In this document: positions 46,181-57,417 of the stretch, piece by piece | Layout: each line of letters begins with the position of its first letter | Position numbering within the stretch: position 1 is the stretch's first letter | Origin: Rhynchopus sp. YZ270_cl-10 | Lineage: Eukaryota > Euglenozoa > Diplonemea > Diplonemida > Diplonemidae | NCBI GenBank assembly: GCA_964035575.1 | Contig: OZ037906.1 | Location: 620,001 to 684,000, forward strand | DNA length: 64,000 nucleotides | Direction of reading: 5' to 3' | The notes under the pieces: model-generated | What the model saw: only the letters and a program-made list of their open reading frames with translations | What the model was told of the DNA's origin: nothing | The model's database searches: none | Translations under genes and position numbers: made by a program

Positions 46181-46820
46181 GTAAAAGGTGCTGGGACGGC
46201 TTCCCCATGCAGCGAAAAGGCCGTAGTGGGACAATGGTTAGGTGTCTCCGTACTGGCAAAGCCACTCCCGAAAGGAGAGAAACGGCACCACAGATATCAC
46301 GGATAGCTGGCTTTCCTCGTGGCGCTACCACAGCACTAAGAAGCGAGGAAAGTCCCCAAGTAAAAGAAGAATAAATGTGTTCACAAAGCTTTCGGTGTTG
46401 AAATTTGAAACCTCAATATGTGTCCACACTACACGGCCAAGACGTCAAAGTTTAAAAAATGCTGGTACTCCATGTGACCTGGGTAACATAGTATTTTTCT
46501 GTAATATTTGCACGAATTTTTGGGTCAAAAATGCATGTCATAACACGTTCGGGCATGTTCCGTACCACGCAAAAATCATGTTATTTAGCATGTTGCATCG
46601 TCGAAATACAACCCCCTGCACACCAGAGAACAAAAAGCCCCTCTCCCACCACAACACACCCACTACCCTCTACTGTTCTCGCAACAAGCAAAAAAAACCG
46701 TGGTGTTTTGTTCTACATGAAAACGTTCACGTAGTTTGGGTCCCACCACCCCCCCTTTCATACCCTCTTCTGGGGTTTTTCTTTTTTCTTTTTTCTTTTT
46801 TCTTTTTTCTGGATTTTTCT

Positions 46821-49574
46821 ATGTCATGCATTTCTGTTCTTTCTGCGGTGGTTATGGCGGAGACGGAGGTGAAGGAATATCATGAGGATATTGCACAGCC
46901 GCTTAAACCTGCTCATATTGTACTCATTGTCGTTCCTATTTTGGTGACCGTCGCGGTGGTGGTGGTGCAAGCAGTGAAGGGGTTGAAGAGGGGCATCCAC
47001 ATGCCGGCTCTTCTTATGTTGGTGATGTGGACGGCGTTGGTTGCTGTTGGGCTGACTACCTGGGCGGTGACGTATGTAGGTCCGCGGAGTGCTATCATAG
47101 AAAACACCGAAACGCTGTTGGTACGTGCTGCGACAGAAGCGTCACATGGGTTGCTTGTTGAGTTTAGCGTTGGCGCGCATCTTATCAAAACTGCACAGGA
47201 TTTAACTAGCGCGGAGTTTTTAACCGGGATTACTACCGGTTATCCTGATTCACATAAATACTTCACAAAGATCATGGGATCTATTGAAGAGCTTTCCGAC
47301 GCAATCCTCATGATGTACGTCGGAACCGATGAAGGTCGAATGTTCGGCGTCATGCCCAAACCCGACACCCACGCAAACCTCCAGCTCCAATTCCTCGGTA
47401 CCAAACGAGGGGATGCACTGCCCCAATGGGCTTCCTGTGGACGCCCAGCAAACACCACCTCCTCCTCTCTCGCACCCACAGTGCTTATGTCAAGAGAAGG
47501 ATGCTACCCTCAAGGCGCCGAAGCAGTTTCCATGGTATACGTTAACAGCATCTATGACGAAGCGACCAATGAATTCTCTGAGGCGCCAGCAGGGGTGGAC
47601 CGTCCTCTAACACATTATAATTATAGCGTGAAGGAGCTGGCGTGGTACAACGATAAGGCACCGCAATGGATAGAACCGTACACCTTTACGGATAACAGCG
47701 GGATGGGGGTCACGCTCTCTGCAGGGTTATACAATGCAGACAGAGCAGTTCTCGGTAGCGTTGCTGTCGACTATAACCTTGCCTCATTCAACCGGTATCT
47801 CAGGAAGATGAAGGTTACCGAGAACACTGTCTCTTTTCTCATCACATTAGACACCATTTTGGTGGGCTCCTCCCTCAGTGAAGAAGAGCTTGAGCAGGAT
47901 ACTGGCATGACACGGACGAATATCCTTCAAATTCAAGAATTTAAAGCGGATTCGATGGCAAGAAAAGTGGTGGATGCGGTGTTAGATCGTCACGGCAGTT
48001 TGGAAAACGCAGAAAAATATCAGTCAATTTTGCAAGAAGGGGGTGATATCATGCTGGCGGCACCTCTTAAAGCGGAGCATGGATTGAGATTGATTTTATT
48101 GCTGTCGATGCCGTATTCTGATGTATTAGGAAAGGCAGATTCGTCTTCTTTATTAGCATTATGGCTGGCGGTGATTATCTCTATTGTAGGTGCCGCATTG
48201 GTATTTATTGGTGTCTCTTTTATCATTGCACCATTAAAACAGCTGGAACGCGATATGGACGACGTAGCAGATATGAAGCTTGACCGGCACGATGCAAAGC
48301 GGCATGGTATCATTGCAGAGGTAAACGCAATGCACCGTTCCTTTCGTCGTATGGTGAAGCATATGAAGGAGTATCGTCAATACCTGCCGCAATCGGTGCT
48401 CCGGGAGTCCCAAGGTGATTCGGATATTTCTCGCAGTTCGTGCCCATCTTGCCCATCAAGGATGGTTTCAAATGGAAGCCGGCTTGAACCTGAAAGTGAC
48501 CTGCGTCATCAATCAGAGTCGTCGAAAATATCGAAAGCCTCAGGGTCATCAAAGGGCTCACTTAAATCAATGACATCCGATACCTCAGTGCGTGTCTATC
48601 ATCATGCGTTTAAGAATGGACTGAAAAACCGCAACATAACGTTAGTTGTTGTAAATGGAAAAGGGTTTCACAGTTTGGCACGTCGCGTTTCTGCTACATC
48701 GTTGCTTGCTTTGCATGCGCACTATCTCGAAACGGTGGTCCACGCAGTAAAGGATCATCGTGGTATTATCGATGAATTCCGTGGTGACCACGTACATTCC
48801 TCTTTTAACACCCTCATTCACAATTCGCTTCACCGCGGGAAGGCGGTGGAAATGTGTTTAAAATTGCGTAGCATTTTGAACCGTGGTCCCACCGTTCCGA
48901 CTCCATCGCCTGCTGTACATAACCCTTTGACCCCTGCGTCTCGCGGAAGAGAAGGGACCGATGAGATATCGTTGTCGGAGGCTGCCGATACTCTTAGGGT
49001 GACGCAGACGGTGATGGGAGGGCGTGCGTTGTGTGGTAATATGGGGTGCATCGGGTTGAAGAGATTTTCATTGATCGGGAGTGTGTTGCCCGCGATGGCT
49101 GTGTTGGAGAGATGGGTGAGTGGGTGGGGGTATGACGTAGTGGCGGATGGATTGACCGCGATGGAGGTGCAGACAACAGTCACGGCAAGATGCATATTAC
49201 AATGCACCCTGCCAGAAGGGGTGCGCACCATGCTCTACGAGCTGGTCACACCAAAACCCTCTATCGTCGAAGAATGGATGTACCAGCTTGAACAGTCTGC
49301 CGCCACAACTCCATTTCTTAACTACAACAAAGCGGTGGAAGCGCTATACTCAGGCCATTTCGATCTTGCTGATGAGCACCTCGACCGTTGCCCTGCAGAA
49401 TTAACCCATTTTGTCCTTCACGCCCGCGACGTAGTAACCCGTTGCCGTGGCACCGGAGAAGGCGTCATGGAGCTGACCTCAACCCCAATGACGCACACCC
49501 CAATCCTTGGACAAGGCATCCGAGTCTGTCCTGACAGTGCAATCGGAATGGGTATGCCATACAACGGAGCATGA
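46821..49574 (+). CDS. Cache-type membrane receptor with class III nucleotide-cyclase homology domain (receptor 2)
   Basis: This protein is 917 residues from the ATG at 46821, or 906 from the ATG at 46854, which gives an N terminus (MAETEVKEY) closer in length to receptor 1. The frame stays open back to 46242, but that part is repeat DNA and a CTTTTTT tract ending just before 46821, so I exclude it. The plan matches receptor 1: helices at about 31-52 and 62-84, an extracytoplasmic domain at about 88-440, a third helix at about 443-470, a HAMP-like region, YRQYLPQSVL at 519-528, a Ser-rich linker and a cyclase homology domain at about 604-800. Shared landmarks are EGRMFGV, AVDYNL, GIIDEFRGDH and EEWMYQ-like segments. 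The cysteine-rich ShKT-like insert of receptor 1 is absent. The first metal Asp is replaced (VVNGKGF) and the catalytic Asn/Arg region reads VLPAMAVLER, so it may be a pseudo-cyclase. Codon use is more AT-rich than in receptor 1. Confidence 0.88.
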   Translation: MSCISVLSAVVMAETEVKEYHEDIAQPLKPAHIVLIVVPILVTVAVVVVQAVKGLKRGIHMPALLMLVMWTALVAVGLTTWAVTYVGPRSAIIENTETLLVRAATEASHGLLVEFSVGAHLIKTAQDLTSAEFLTGITTGYPDSHKYFTKIMGSIEELSDAILMMYVGTDEGRMFGVMPKPDTHANLQLQFLGTKRGDALPQWASCGRPANTTSSSLAPTVLMSREGCYPQGAEAVSMVYVNSIYDEATNEFSEAPAGVDRPLTHYNYSVKELAWYNDKAPQWIEPYTFTDNSGMGVTLSAGLYNADRAVLGSVAVDYNLASFNRYLRKMKVTENTVSFLITLDTILVGSSLSEEELEQDTGMTRTNILQIQEFKADSMARKVVDAVLDRHGSLENAEKYQSILQEGGDIMLAAPLKAEHGLRLILLLSMPYSDVLGKADSSSLLALWLAVIISIVGAALVFIGVSFIIAPLKQLERDMDDVADMKLDRHDAKRHGIIAEVNAMHRSFRRMVKHMKEYRQYLPQSVLRESQGDSDISRSSCPSCPSRMVSNGSRLEPESDLRHQSESSKISKASGSSKGSLKSMTSDTSVRVYHHAFKNGLKNRNITLVVVNGKGFHSLARRVSATSLLALHAHYLETVVHAVKDHRGIIDEFRGDHVHSSFNTLIHNSLHRGKAVEMCLKLRSILNRGPTVPTPSPAVHNPLTPASRGREGTDEISLSEAADTLRVTQTVMGGRALCGNMGCIGLKRFSLIGSVLPAMAVLERWVSGWGYDVVADGLTAMEVQTTVTARCILQCTLPEGVRTMLYELVTPKPSIVEEWMYQLEQSAATTPFLNYNKAVEALYSGHFDLADEHLDRCPAELTHFVLHARDVVTRCRGTGEGVMELTSTPMTHTPILGQGIRVCPDSAIGMGMPYNGA

Positions 49575-50161
49575 ATGGGGTAATGGTGTGAAGGTATTCA
49601 GGGTGTTGCGTTTGTCATAAAGGGAAGAAAGAGGAGGAGGAGGAGGAGGGGTGTTGGGGAAGAGAAGAAGGGATTTTTATGAAATATTTAGTTAAAATGG
49701 GTGTATTTTTTTGTCTCTCTTCAAGGTGAGACTAAGCATAATGAGGCTTAGGTTCATCTTAGGAACTTTTTTTTTTGTTTTTTTTTGTTGCATCCCGTTG
49801 AGGTTATCTGCGTTAAAAGCAACCACTTAGATTTTTTTGTAGATGTATGTGCACGCGTGATGCACAACTCATCTTTCAATTTTTTTTCTCTCTTTTTGGA
49901 TTGGGGCTGTCAAATAGTCTACCCCATACTCCCTTGGTGGATTTTTTCCCCCTTCCCTTTTTCCACCCTAATATAGTTCTTTGCAACAAAAAATATAGCG
50001 CGATTGAAACTGATCAATATCCAGACAATGACGCGAACATTGCCCCAAACCCATTCCCCCCCCTTTCCCCCCAACAATTTTATCTTGATTGCACCCTTAA
50101 AAAGGTGGCTGAACATGTGTGGGCTTGGGTTCAGCTTAACAATTTTTATCTCTTCCTTTAG

Positions 50162-50205
50162 ATGTGTGTGTGCACGAGAGGCACATTCGTCTTACAACTT
50201 TTCTC
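50162..50205 (+). repeat. Module family B: GTGTGC stem-loop with TTCATCTTA tail (representative)
   Basis: The form is GATGTGTGTGCacgagaGGCACATTCRTCTTACAAC. Other copies are near 51385 and 61698, with looser ones near 6645, 12974, 13643, 14123, 49841 and 51087. It has the same loop as family A with a different but still paired stem (TGTGC/GCACA). Confidence 0.75.
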
Positions 50206-50258
50206 TCTTTTTTTCTCCAAAGTTATTAGCATCGTATAACGTATAGGTCAAAAAAAAC

Positions 50259-50330
50259 AGTGGATATTGCACAACTGTGGCAACACAACCGAGGCAACTA
50301 CACTACTCCAACAATCTATCAAAAAAAAAA
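50259..50330 (+). repeat. Module family G: CAG|TGGAGATTGCACAACTGTGG.. (representative)
   Basis: Copies are at 52258-52325, degenerate at 1779-1830 and 51961-52010, and one split by the hAT-type element at 20192-20243 / 20970-20990. It ends TCCAACAATCTATCAAAA. Confidence 0.75.
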
Positions 50331-51765
50331 ACGGGGGTTCTCGAAAAAAAAAAACAGCAATATTCCGTGAGGAAGGAATTACAGCGCTGTGGGCATTGCA
50401 CAGAACCGTAGCGGGTTTCAAGGGTGACGTCGTTAGCGATATAATTGAAACTGTGTGATTTTGTTTTGTTTTGTTTTTTTTTTTTTGTTTTTTGCAGCGT
50501 TTTTTTTTTTGCAACGTTTAAGTTAGGTAAGTGCCCGAGAGAGAGGCACTTTTTCATATTTCGAACAAAAGGGGCGACGATTTTCCTCTCCACTGAAGGA
50601 TATAAAAAAACAATGAAAAATTCCAGTAAACATTGGGGATTATTTTTCATTGGTTTTTTTTTACCAGGGGGGAGGTCTCCGCCTTGCCCTAAACGATCGC
50701 ATTCAGGTTAACGCAGAAAAAAAAAAACTCAGATCAGAGTTTTGTCCTATTTATCTTTTCCACGTTTTCTTCGTCTTTTGGGGATGTGTTTCTGCGAGTA
50801 GTGACTAAGCCCTACAGGGACACTCATTTTTGAGAGGTTTAGATATTCATCCTTTCGCTCCATAACGCATAGCCCGTCCGCCATTTTACTTAATCACTCT
50901 AGTTTAAACCCTCTTTCGGGTAACATTTTGAGTACAGAACCGAGTATTGTTGATGCAACGGAAAACAAAGGCTGCCAATAATACAATACACGCTTTTTTT
51001 TTTTTTTTTTGAGGAGTCATGGTCGCCCCCCCCTCCTCGCCCTCTCTCCGAATTATGCTAAATTACCCCAAATTATCCATTCTTTTTGATGGTTGTGCAC
51101 ACAAAGAAAAGGCACATTTATCTTACAAGATTTTTTGTCTTTCCCCCTCCCTCCGAGACCATGTGTTCAATACTACTTTTTAGGAGCCTGGTTTTCGTCA
51201 CTAAGTTTTCTCTCTTTTTCACCCCCCTTTTTTTTTTGTTGTGCGTCTGCGATATGTCGTACTTCAAAATAAATCAAAACTTCAGACAGTGTAGCATATC
51301 ATTGCCTACAGCAATACAAAACGTAGGTAGCATGTTGCTGTCCGGAGGTGTTTGGCATCTTTCAAAATGTCTCTCTTATTAAAAGATGTGTGTGCACGAG
51401 AGGCACATTCATCTTTTAAAGTTATCTTTTTTTCGACTCGCATTGTTTAGCCAGTACCTGCGTCGCTGATGAACGGTGAGGTGTTTGCACTTTTCAACTT
51501 CTCTATAAGTGTAGGTGAGGTGTAGGGATCAAACTGTTGCTCGGCGACACCTCGATTTGGTGAGGTGCATGACACATTCCCCTGAAACTCGTTTTTCTTT
51601 ATGGAAAAGTCTTCACCGAGTTCTTATTATCATAGTTGCGTATGGTACAAGAAAGACGTCCAGGCTCATGCCAAAAAACAATTTAAAAAGGGATAGTGCA
51701 GCTCATCCTGTATAATACACCCAAATTTTCTAAAGAACAAACGGAGGGGCAACAGTATTGGAGTG

Positions 51766-51947
51766 CACCATTGGTAAGCAATGGTATTTCAATGATGATA
51801 CAGGGGAGTCCCGAGACTCCCTTTTTTGCCAGTTGTGTGCACGTTTAGGAAGGCAACTTCCTCTTTAGCCCTACCGACTCCATTTTATTGAAGCTTACAG
51901 GAACGTACGTGATCCGTTCCCCTACAAAGGAATGGAAAAAAAAAAGT
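51766..51947 (+). ncRNA. Repeated multi-hairpin sequence, copy 2 (possible structured RNA)
   Basis: This is the second copy of 45857-46031. The GGGAGT and AGGAAG hairpins are unchanged while the linkers and the 3' part differ. Confidence 0.4.
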
Positions 51948-53219
51948 TTTCATAAATACAGTGGAGCTTGGTGACAACAGGTGACAACTACGCTATTCCA
52001 ACAATTTTTCAAAATAATACTAAAACGATGTCAACCATGATCACGATTACGATACGTGCCTTACCATCCCTCAGGCCAACGTTTTTTTTCTTTCTTTTTT
52101 CTTTTCTTTTTTTTCAAGGTGACAAAAGCACAGCTTACTATCTTACTAGCTTTCATGTTTTGTTAGCAATGCAAAAATACAAAAATAGAAGGACGCGGCT
52201 GCGTGGAGTTTACACCACGGTGGTCTACACGCTGTCAATTTTTCAATTTTTCAAAAAAAGTGGAGATTGCACTACTGTGGCAACACAACCGAGGCAACTA
52301 CACTTCAACAATCTATCAAAAACAATAATATAGAATATCTCAACCACCTTGTCATATTTCCTATCAAAACCCCGTATTGTCCCACGAATGCTGTCACCAC
52401 TGTACTGTTAACAGCTACAATGTAAATCACAATGCCATATAAGGCAGTGTGAAACGCTATTCGCTGATGAAACGATGAGGGGCCGGGTTATTTTATTCAC
52501 TCTCCACCCAGATACACTGTTCGAGAGGGCTTTGTATTTCAACTTTTTCTTCTCTTCTCTCCTCGATGGCTTTTTAGAGTATAGTGGGGTTTTCCTCTTC
52601 AGGCAATCACCTTGACCCTGTAACACACAGCTGAGGTGCTGTCTGCAAGTTGCCTTTCTCGCCCCCTCTTCCTTTTGGTGGCCACCTAACTTTCTCTTTT
52701 TTTGTATCCCAGGGTTGCGCGGAATGTCTTATTGAAAATAGCTATGGGGAGGGGGAGGGGAAGAGGGGTGAATAGGGCAGAACAAACGAAAGAGATTTTA
52801 GAAGGAAAAAAAATAATTATAACAACAAAAGAAAACCACTCTCAACACAAAAAGAAATTCTTCTGTAACGCAAAAATACCACTTCATTTTACTTCCCCCT
52901 CCCTCCCCACAAGGGGGGGAAAAACAGCTATGTGCCATGATACTGTTTTTCCCTGTACTCCCTTCATACTTACCATTTAGGTAGTGTGCACTATGTTGGT
53001 CGGATCAACTGTTTTTCCCGATTTTCGGGATTGTTTTTTTTTTGGTTTGTTTTGTTTTTTGTTCTCTCTTCAAGAAGGTGTACAGTCAGGCACTTCTTCC
53101 TCCCCCCTTTCTCCCTTTTCATGCTCTTTTTTTTTAATTCAAGTTAGACACGTGTCCCCAAACCGATGTTCTGAATTTGCAATGATAACCGGACCTGCTC
53201 GAAAATGTGTTGTTGTTAT

Positions 53220-53254
<35 letters not shown>

Positions 53255-53262
53255 GTATACTT

Positions 53263-53560
53263 CAGGCTCTCCGCTAGGATTTCCGATTTTGAAAATATTC
53301 TGTTGATGGTCCACGTTGGTGGGGTACATGCTTGCGCCGCAGGCGCACGGTGCGCAACTTTTTTTTTTACCAACGCCCGATTTTGACTTTTTTGGGACGT
53401 TTGAGCACTCACCTCTCCATATCTTCTTCTCCTGAGCTTTTTTGACAGGTAGAACGGGTCTGAACCACTTAGCAGAACTTTTTTTTTTTTTCTTTTTTTC
53501 CCCATTTTCAAAAAGTTCTGTTGACAATCAACAGAACTTTAGTACCTAGCGGAGTGCCTG
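53263..53560. mobile_element. hAT-type MITE, 8-bp duplication GTATACTT
   Basis: CAGGCTCTCCGCTAGG and CCTAGCGGAGTGCCTG form the ends, with exact GTATACTT at 53255-53262 and 53561-53568. It carries the GC-rich cassette GCGCCGCAGGCGCACGGTGC (53334) and is next to a run of 31 T. Confidence 0.85.
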
Positions 53561-54895
53561 GTATACTTTTCCTGCTTGCACTTTCTCTCCTTCTCCGTCT
53601 CCCTCCCTCCCGTCTCTCATATTTTTTGTTCAAAATGGAGAGTGCACACTTCGTGCCTCTTGTCAATGTACATGCGAAGTGCCAGTATGCCATTACCAGC
53701 TGCAGTGCTCGTGTACTGAAGATATCTTCGTTGTTTAGATACCGTTCAAAGCTTTTCTTTCGTATTGTCGTTTTTTTGGGTTTTGTTTTTGTGTTTTTTT
53801 TTCACTCTGGAAGTTCCCTGTTTTTCTGTTTTTTGTCGATGAGTTCAAGGTGACTAAGCACAGCGAGGCTTAGGTTCATCTTTTCCACTATTGCTTTGGA
53901 CATGCCTGCATCCACCTTGACGTGTCTGCACGTCTATCAAATTCACTTTCTTAAGTACACTGTCACGAGAGGGCTTTGTATTTCAAGACACACTTTTTTT
54001 TTCCATATCCTTCATTCTCACTCCTTATTGGGTTCTACGTGCTCTGTCCGTCAAATGGTGGGTCACAACATGCAGCAAAGTTTGCAACTACGCAAACTGC
54101 CCCCACGTTCACTTTGTACTTTTCCTTCAGAAGACAAGTACCATCGGGAACATACGGAACTGTATTTTTTGGTGGTCCTGGGCTGGACCTTAAATTGCAT
54201 CCGGGGGTCCGTTCCTCCAGAAACTCTATGAAGGTGTTGACCGCTCGAACCGATGTCTCCTACCTGAGAGATTACAAAACAGGAGGCGAGGAGGGGTATG
54301 CGGGGCGTTTTTGTGCCTTCAGGGTCTTTTTGTTTTTCAGCAACCCTGCCTCTCCTATATCACCAGTGCATAGCCTTTGTCTTTCTGTTGGGGTATGCGG
54401 GACTTCCCCTAGTCCTCAGGGTCTAAACGCCCCTGCCCTCTTTTATGCTAGTTCACCCTGGCAGGGTATATAAATGCTGGGTCAGGCTGGCCCCCCTATG
54501 CTATGATGGGTGCTCGCACCCGGAGCATAAATGGCCAGCGGTCAGGCCAGAGTCGCTCTACGGAGTCTCTCTGCCACGCCTTTGGGTTACGGTGTGCTGC
54601 CTGTAAGGACGTCCATGTATATCCCTAAGAGAAAGGGTGAGGCCCAACTGTCGGTACAGCATGGGGCGCCAAGAGAGAGATGTTGTGACCCCCCCGCCCA
54701 CCCCTTTTTGTGTTTTTGGGTTTCTGCTCTCTTGTGTAGACTATCGTGCATCAAGCGTTGGGTGCAGCGAACTGCAGTACCTGTAAGCTCACAACTCTTC
54801 AACGGAAGGTGGGCCGCCGGCTGTCGAGCGGTTGTGAACCGCCCTCGTTCTCTTACGGTACGGGCCAGTCATTAGGTTTCCTTTTTACATCTTCT

Positions 54896-54985
54896 GTTGT
54901 TGGCCGCAGGGTACTTGTGCTTTCATCCGGATGGCTGGCATCGTACGTGGGTCAGTCGGAGGTGCCTGCATTAATAACTTCACTT
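54896..54985 (+). repeat. Module family E: CAG|GGTACTTGTGCTTTCATCC.. (representative)
   Basis: Copies lie at 894-975, 19730-19800, 40029-40110, 41500-41575 and 44945-45030. The core is CGGATGGCTGGCATCGTACG, then GGGTCAGTCGGAGGTGCC. Four of six copies start at GCAG|GGTAC after a pyrimidine-rich stretch. The ends (GGCATC / GGTGCC) can pair. Confidence 0.85.
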
Positions 54986-55372
54986 TTTTTTTGGGTACCC
55001 GCGATCAAAAACTACCGTTTCCCCCCCTTTTAATTTGGCAAGGTGCAAATCCACATTATATCATCTCCTCCCTAAAGAGTTACTCTCCCCCCATTTTCTA
55101 TTTTGTGCTAAAGTTTTTAAGCTGCCAACATTAACTTCAAAATCAGGCTTGTCTATTAGCTGCTGATGAAAATATCGCAAATCTTTCTTTTTGCGAAAAA
55201 GAGGGCGCATTTTAATGCCTTCAAAATCACGAAAAAAGCGGTATCTACGAGGCCCTCTCAAGGGCACCACTCTTTCCCTTGAGAGTCTGTATACTTCTTT
55301 CTTCATGATACAAAGAGGCAACTCAAGACAACAGTGTTCAGAGGGTTGGGGGAGGGGGGGGGGGGGGGGGTA

Positions 55373-56549
55373 GGTGGGGGCAAAACCTTCAGGACGGGTG
55401 AGGCATTTTGACTTTTTTGGACTTCCGCGCAAAGTACCCACAAACCACCCCTCATACCCACCCAGAAATGGGTCAGAAACACCCTGTGACCCGAAAATCC
55501 ATGCTAAGGGCGACTCAGAATATGAAAAAATGCAAAAAAATAGTGAAAAAGTGGCCTTTTGACGGTTTTGGCCATGTTGGGTAAAATGGCCATTTTTGGA
55601 CAAAAAAATCAAAAAAACAGCAAAATTTCGACGTCATGACAGCTGCTTGGGCACAAACCTACCCCAGGGAGGTCCTGTGAGTCCATTCCGACCTGTTTTG
55701 GACACTTTAGGTACTTTTTTTGGCCGTTTTTTGGTGTTTTTAGGTCAAAAAATACCCTGGACTTTACCCTGGACTTTACCCTGGACGTCCCTGGGCCGCG
55801 ACTTGCGCCCTGCTTTCAGACCCACTCTGGGCCAAAAAATGGGTGAAAACCCCCGAAAAAGCACTCCGGGAACCCAGATAGTTCCAAATATCCACTAGAA
55901 ACCCACCCAAACACCTCAAAAACATGCCAGAAAAATATTTTCAAAAACACACTTTTTTCAAAAAGTTCATCTGGGCAGGTTCCATAATGACTTATTTGAA
56001 AAAGTGTGTTTTTAAAAATATTTTTCTGGCATGTTTTTGAGGTGTTTGGGTGGGTTTCTGGTGGATATTTGGAACTATCTGGGTTCCCGGAGTGCTTTTT
56101 CGGGGGTTTTCACCCATTTTTTGGCCCAGAGTGGGTCTGAAAGCAGGGCGCAAGTCCGGTCCGGGGATGTTTTTTGACCTAAAAACACCAAAAAACGGCC
56201 AAAAAAAGTACCTAAAGTGTCCAAAACAGGTCGGAATAGACTCACAGGACCTCCCTGGGGTAGGTTTGTGCCCAAGCAGCTGTCATGACGTCGAAATTTT
56301 GCTGTTTTTTTGATTTTTTTTGTCCAAAAATGGCCATTTTACCCAACATGGCCAAAACCGTCAAAAGGCCACTTTTTCACTATTTTTTTGCATTTTTTCA
56401 TATTCTGAGTCGCCCTTAGCATGGATTTTCGGGTCACAGGGTGTTTCTGACCCATTTCTGGGTGGGTATGAGGGGTGGTTTGTACGTACTTTGCGCGGAA
56501 GTCCAAAAAAGTCAAAATGCCTCAAAAAAATAGGGGTTTTGCCCCCACC
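55373..56549. mobile_element. Long palindromic element P1 (arms about 560 bp), TA-flanked
   Basis: The sequence GGTGGGGGCAAAACC runs into arms that are almost exact complements around a centre near 55985. Both ends abut TA (55371-55372, 56550-56551). The arms differ by a small block (triplicated ACCCTGGACTTT near 55760-55785 only on the left). A G run of about 24 bases (broken by one A) lies directly left. Arm sequence is related to P3 and to 11280-11400. No gene. Confidence 0.85.
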
Positions 56550-56551
56550 TA

Positions 56552-57395
56552 GGCATACTGTGCAGGCGAGCCGTTTTTAGGCGAGTTTTTCGTTTTCCTG
56601 ATTTTCAGGAAAAACTCGCCAAAAACTCGCCCTACTCGCCCATTACTCGCCTATTACTCGCCAAAACTCGCCAAAAACTCGCCAAAACTCGCCTAAACTC
56701 GCCAAAAACTCGCCTAAACTCGCCTAAACTCGCCCACATTTGGGTGCAAATCCTGGTGCACATACGCACCTTGGGGGTGAAAATGTGCACCAGGATGTGA
56801 AAATGGAGGGCGGGGGTGACTGATGACAACATGCCACTCGAAAACACACAAAAAAATTGAAATTGTGTCACTTGTACGTCTAACGGCAACCATGTCACGG
56901 CAGTGGCTGACAGGCATGATGTAAACATTTGCTCCAGGGGAAGATCCAAGCGTGCCATAGATCCCGGGGGACAAGACGTGCTACAATCCGGAGGATGACG
57001 AAGACATGAGCCGGGGCTACACTCGCTATACAACAATGTCCTCGTCATGCCGGTAAATGGCAACCCTGCAGGCCACCCCTTGGCGGTATTCCCCCACGAC
57101 TACATCGCACCCATCTGTGCAAGCTTCATGGATCCGCAGAAGGTACAGCTGGACTGGTGGTACTGGTTGTGGAAGACTACAAAGCAAACTGCAGAGGTCT
57201 TGTTCAAGTGGAACGAAAAAAATTTTCTCTTCAAAACTCAAATTTCCCTCATATTTTCGTGTGTACACTTTTCCCAAGGTAAAATCCCTACCAAAAAAAA
57301 AAAACTCGCCAAAACTCGCCCCCCAAAAATGGGCGAGTTTTAGGCGAGTTTTTGGCGAGTAGGCGAGTTTTTTTTACTCGCCTGCACAGTATGCC
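56552..57395. mobile_element. Inverted-repeat element P2 (GGCATACTGTGCAGGCGAG ends)
   Basis: Ends GGCATACTGTGCAGGCGAG match in inverted orientation, flanked by TA (56550-56551, 57396-57397). ACTCGCC units are packed near both ends (about 56590-56735 and 57300-57380). The middle is unique and non-coding. It is an inverted copy of P4. Confidence 0.85.
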
Positions 57396-57417
57396 TAGGG
57401 GGGGGGGGGGGGGGGTA

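Larger units (their letters stand above)
49575..53250. other. Spacer downstream of receptor 2
   Basis: A (49726), B (49841, 50162, 51087, 51385), G (50259, 51961, 52258), D (51453) and C (52510) modules and the multi-hairpin copy 2 (51766). It ends in a run of 31 T at 53224-53254. No gene. Confidence 0.6.

Noticed and set aside
46242-46820. N-terminal extension of receptor 2 to 1110 residues
   Set aside because: The extension runs through repeat DNA, the region after the tRNA-like fragment and a CTTTTTT tract. The paralogue starts at the equivalent of 46821 or 46854.
55061-55612. Minus-strand frame of 183 codons extending into P1
   Set aside because: Most of it is the arm of the palindrome and the G run; the mirrored arm gives the same peptides.
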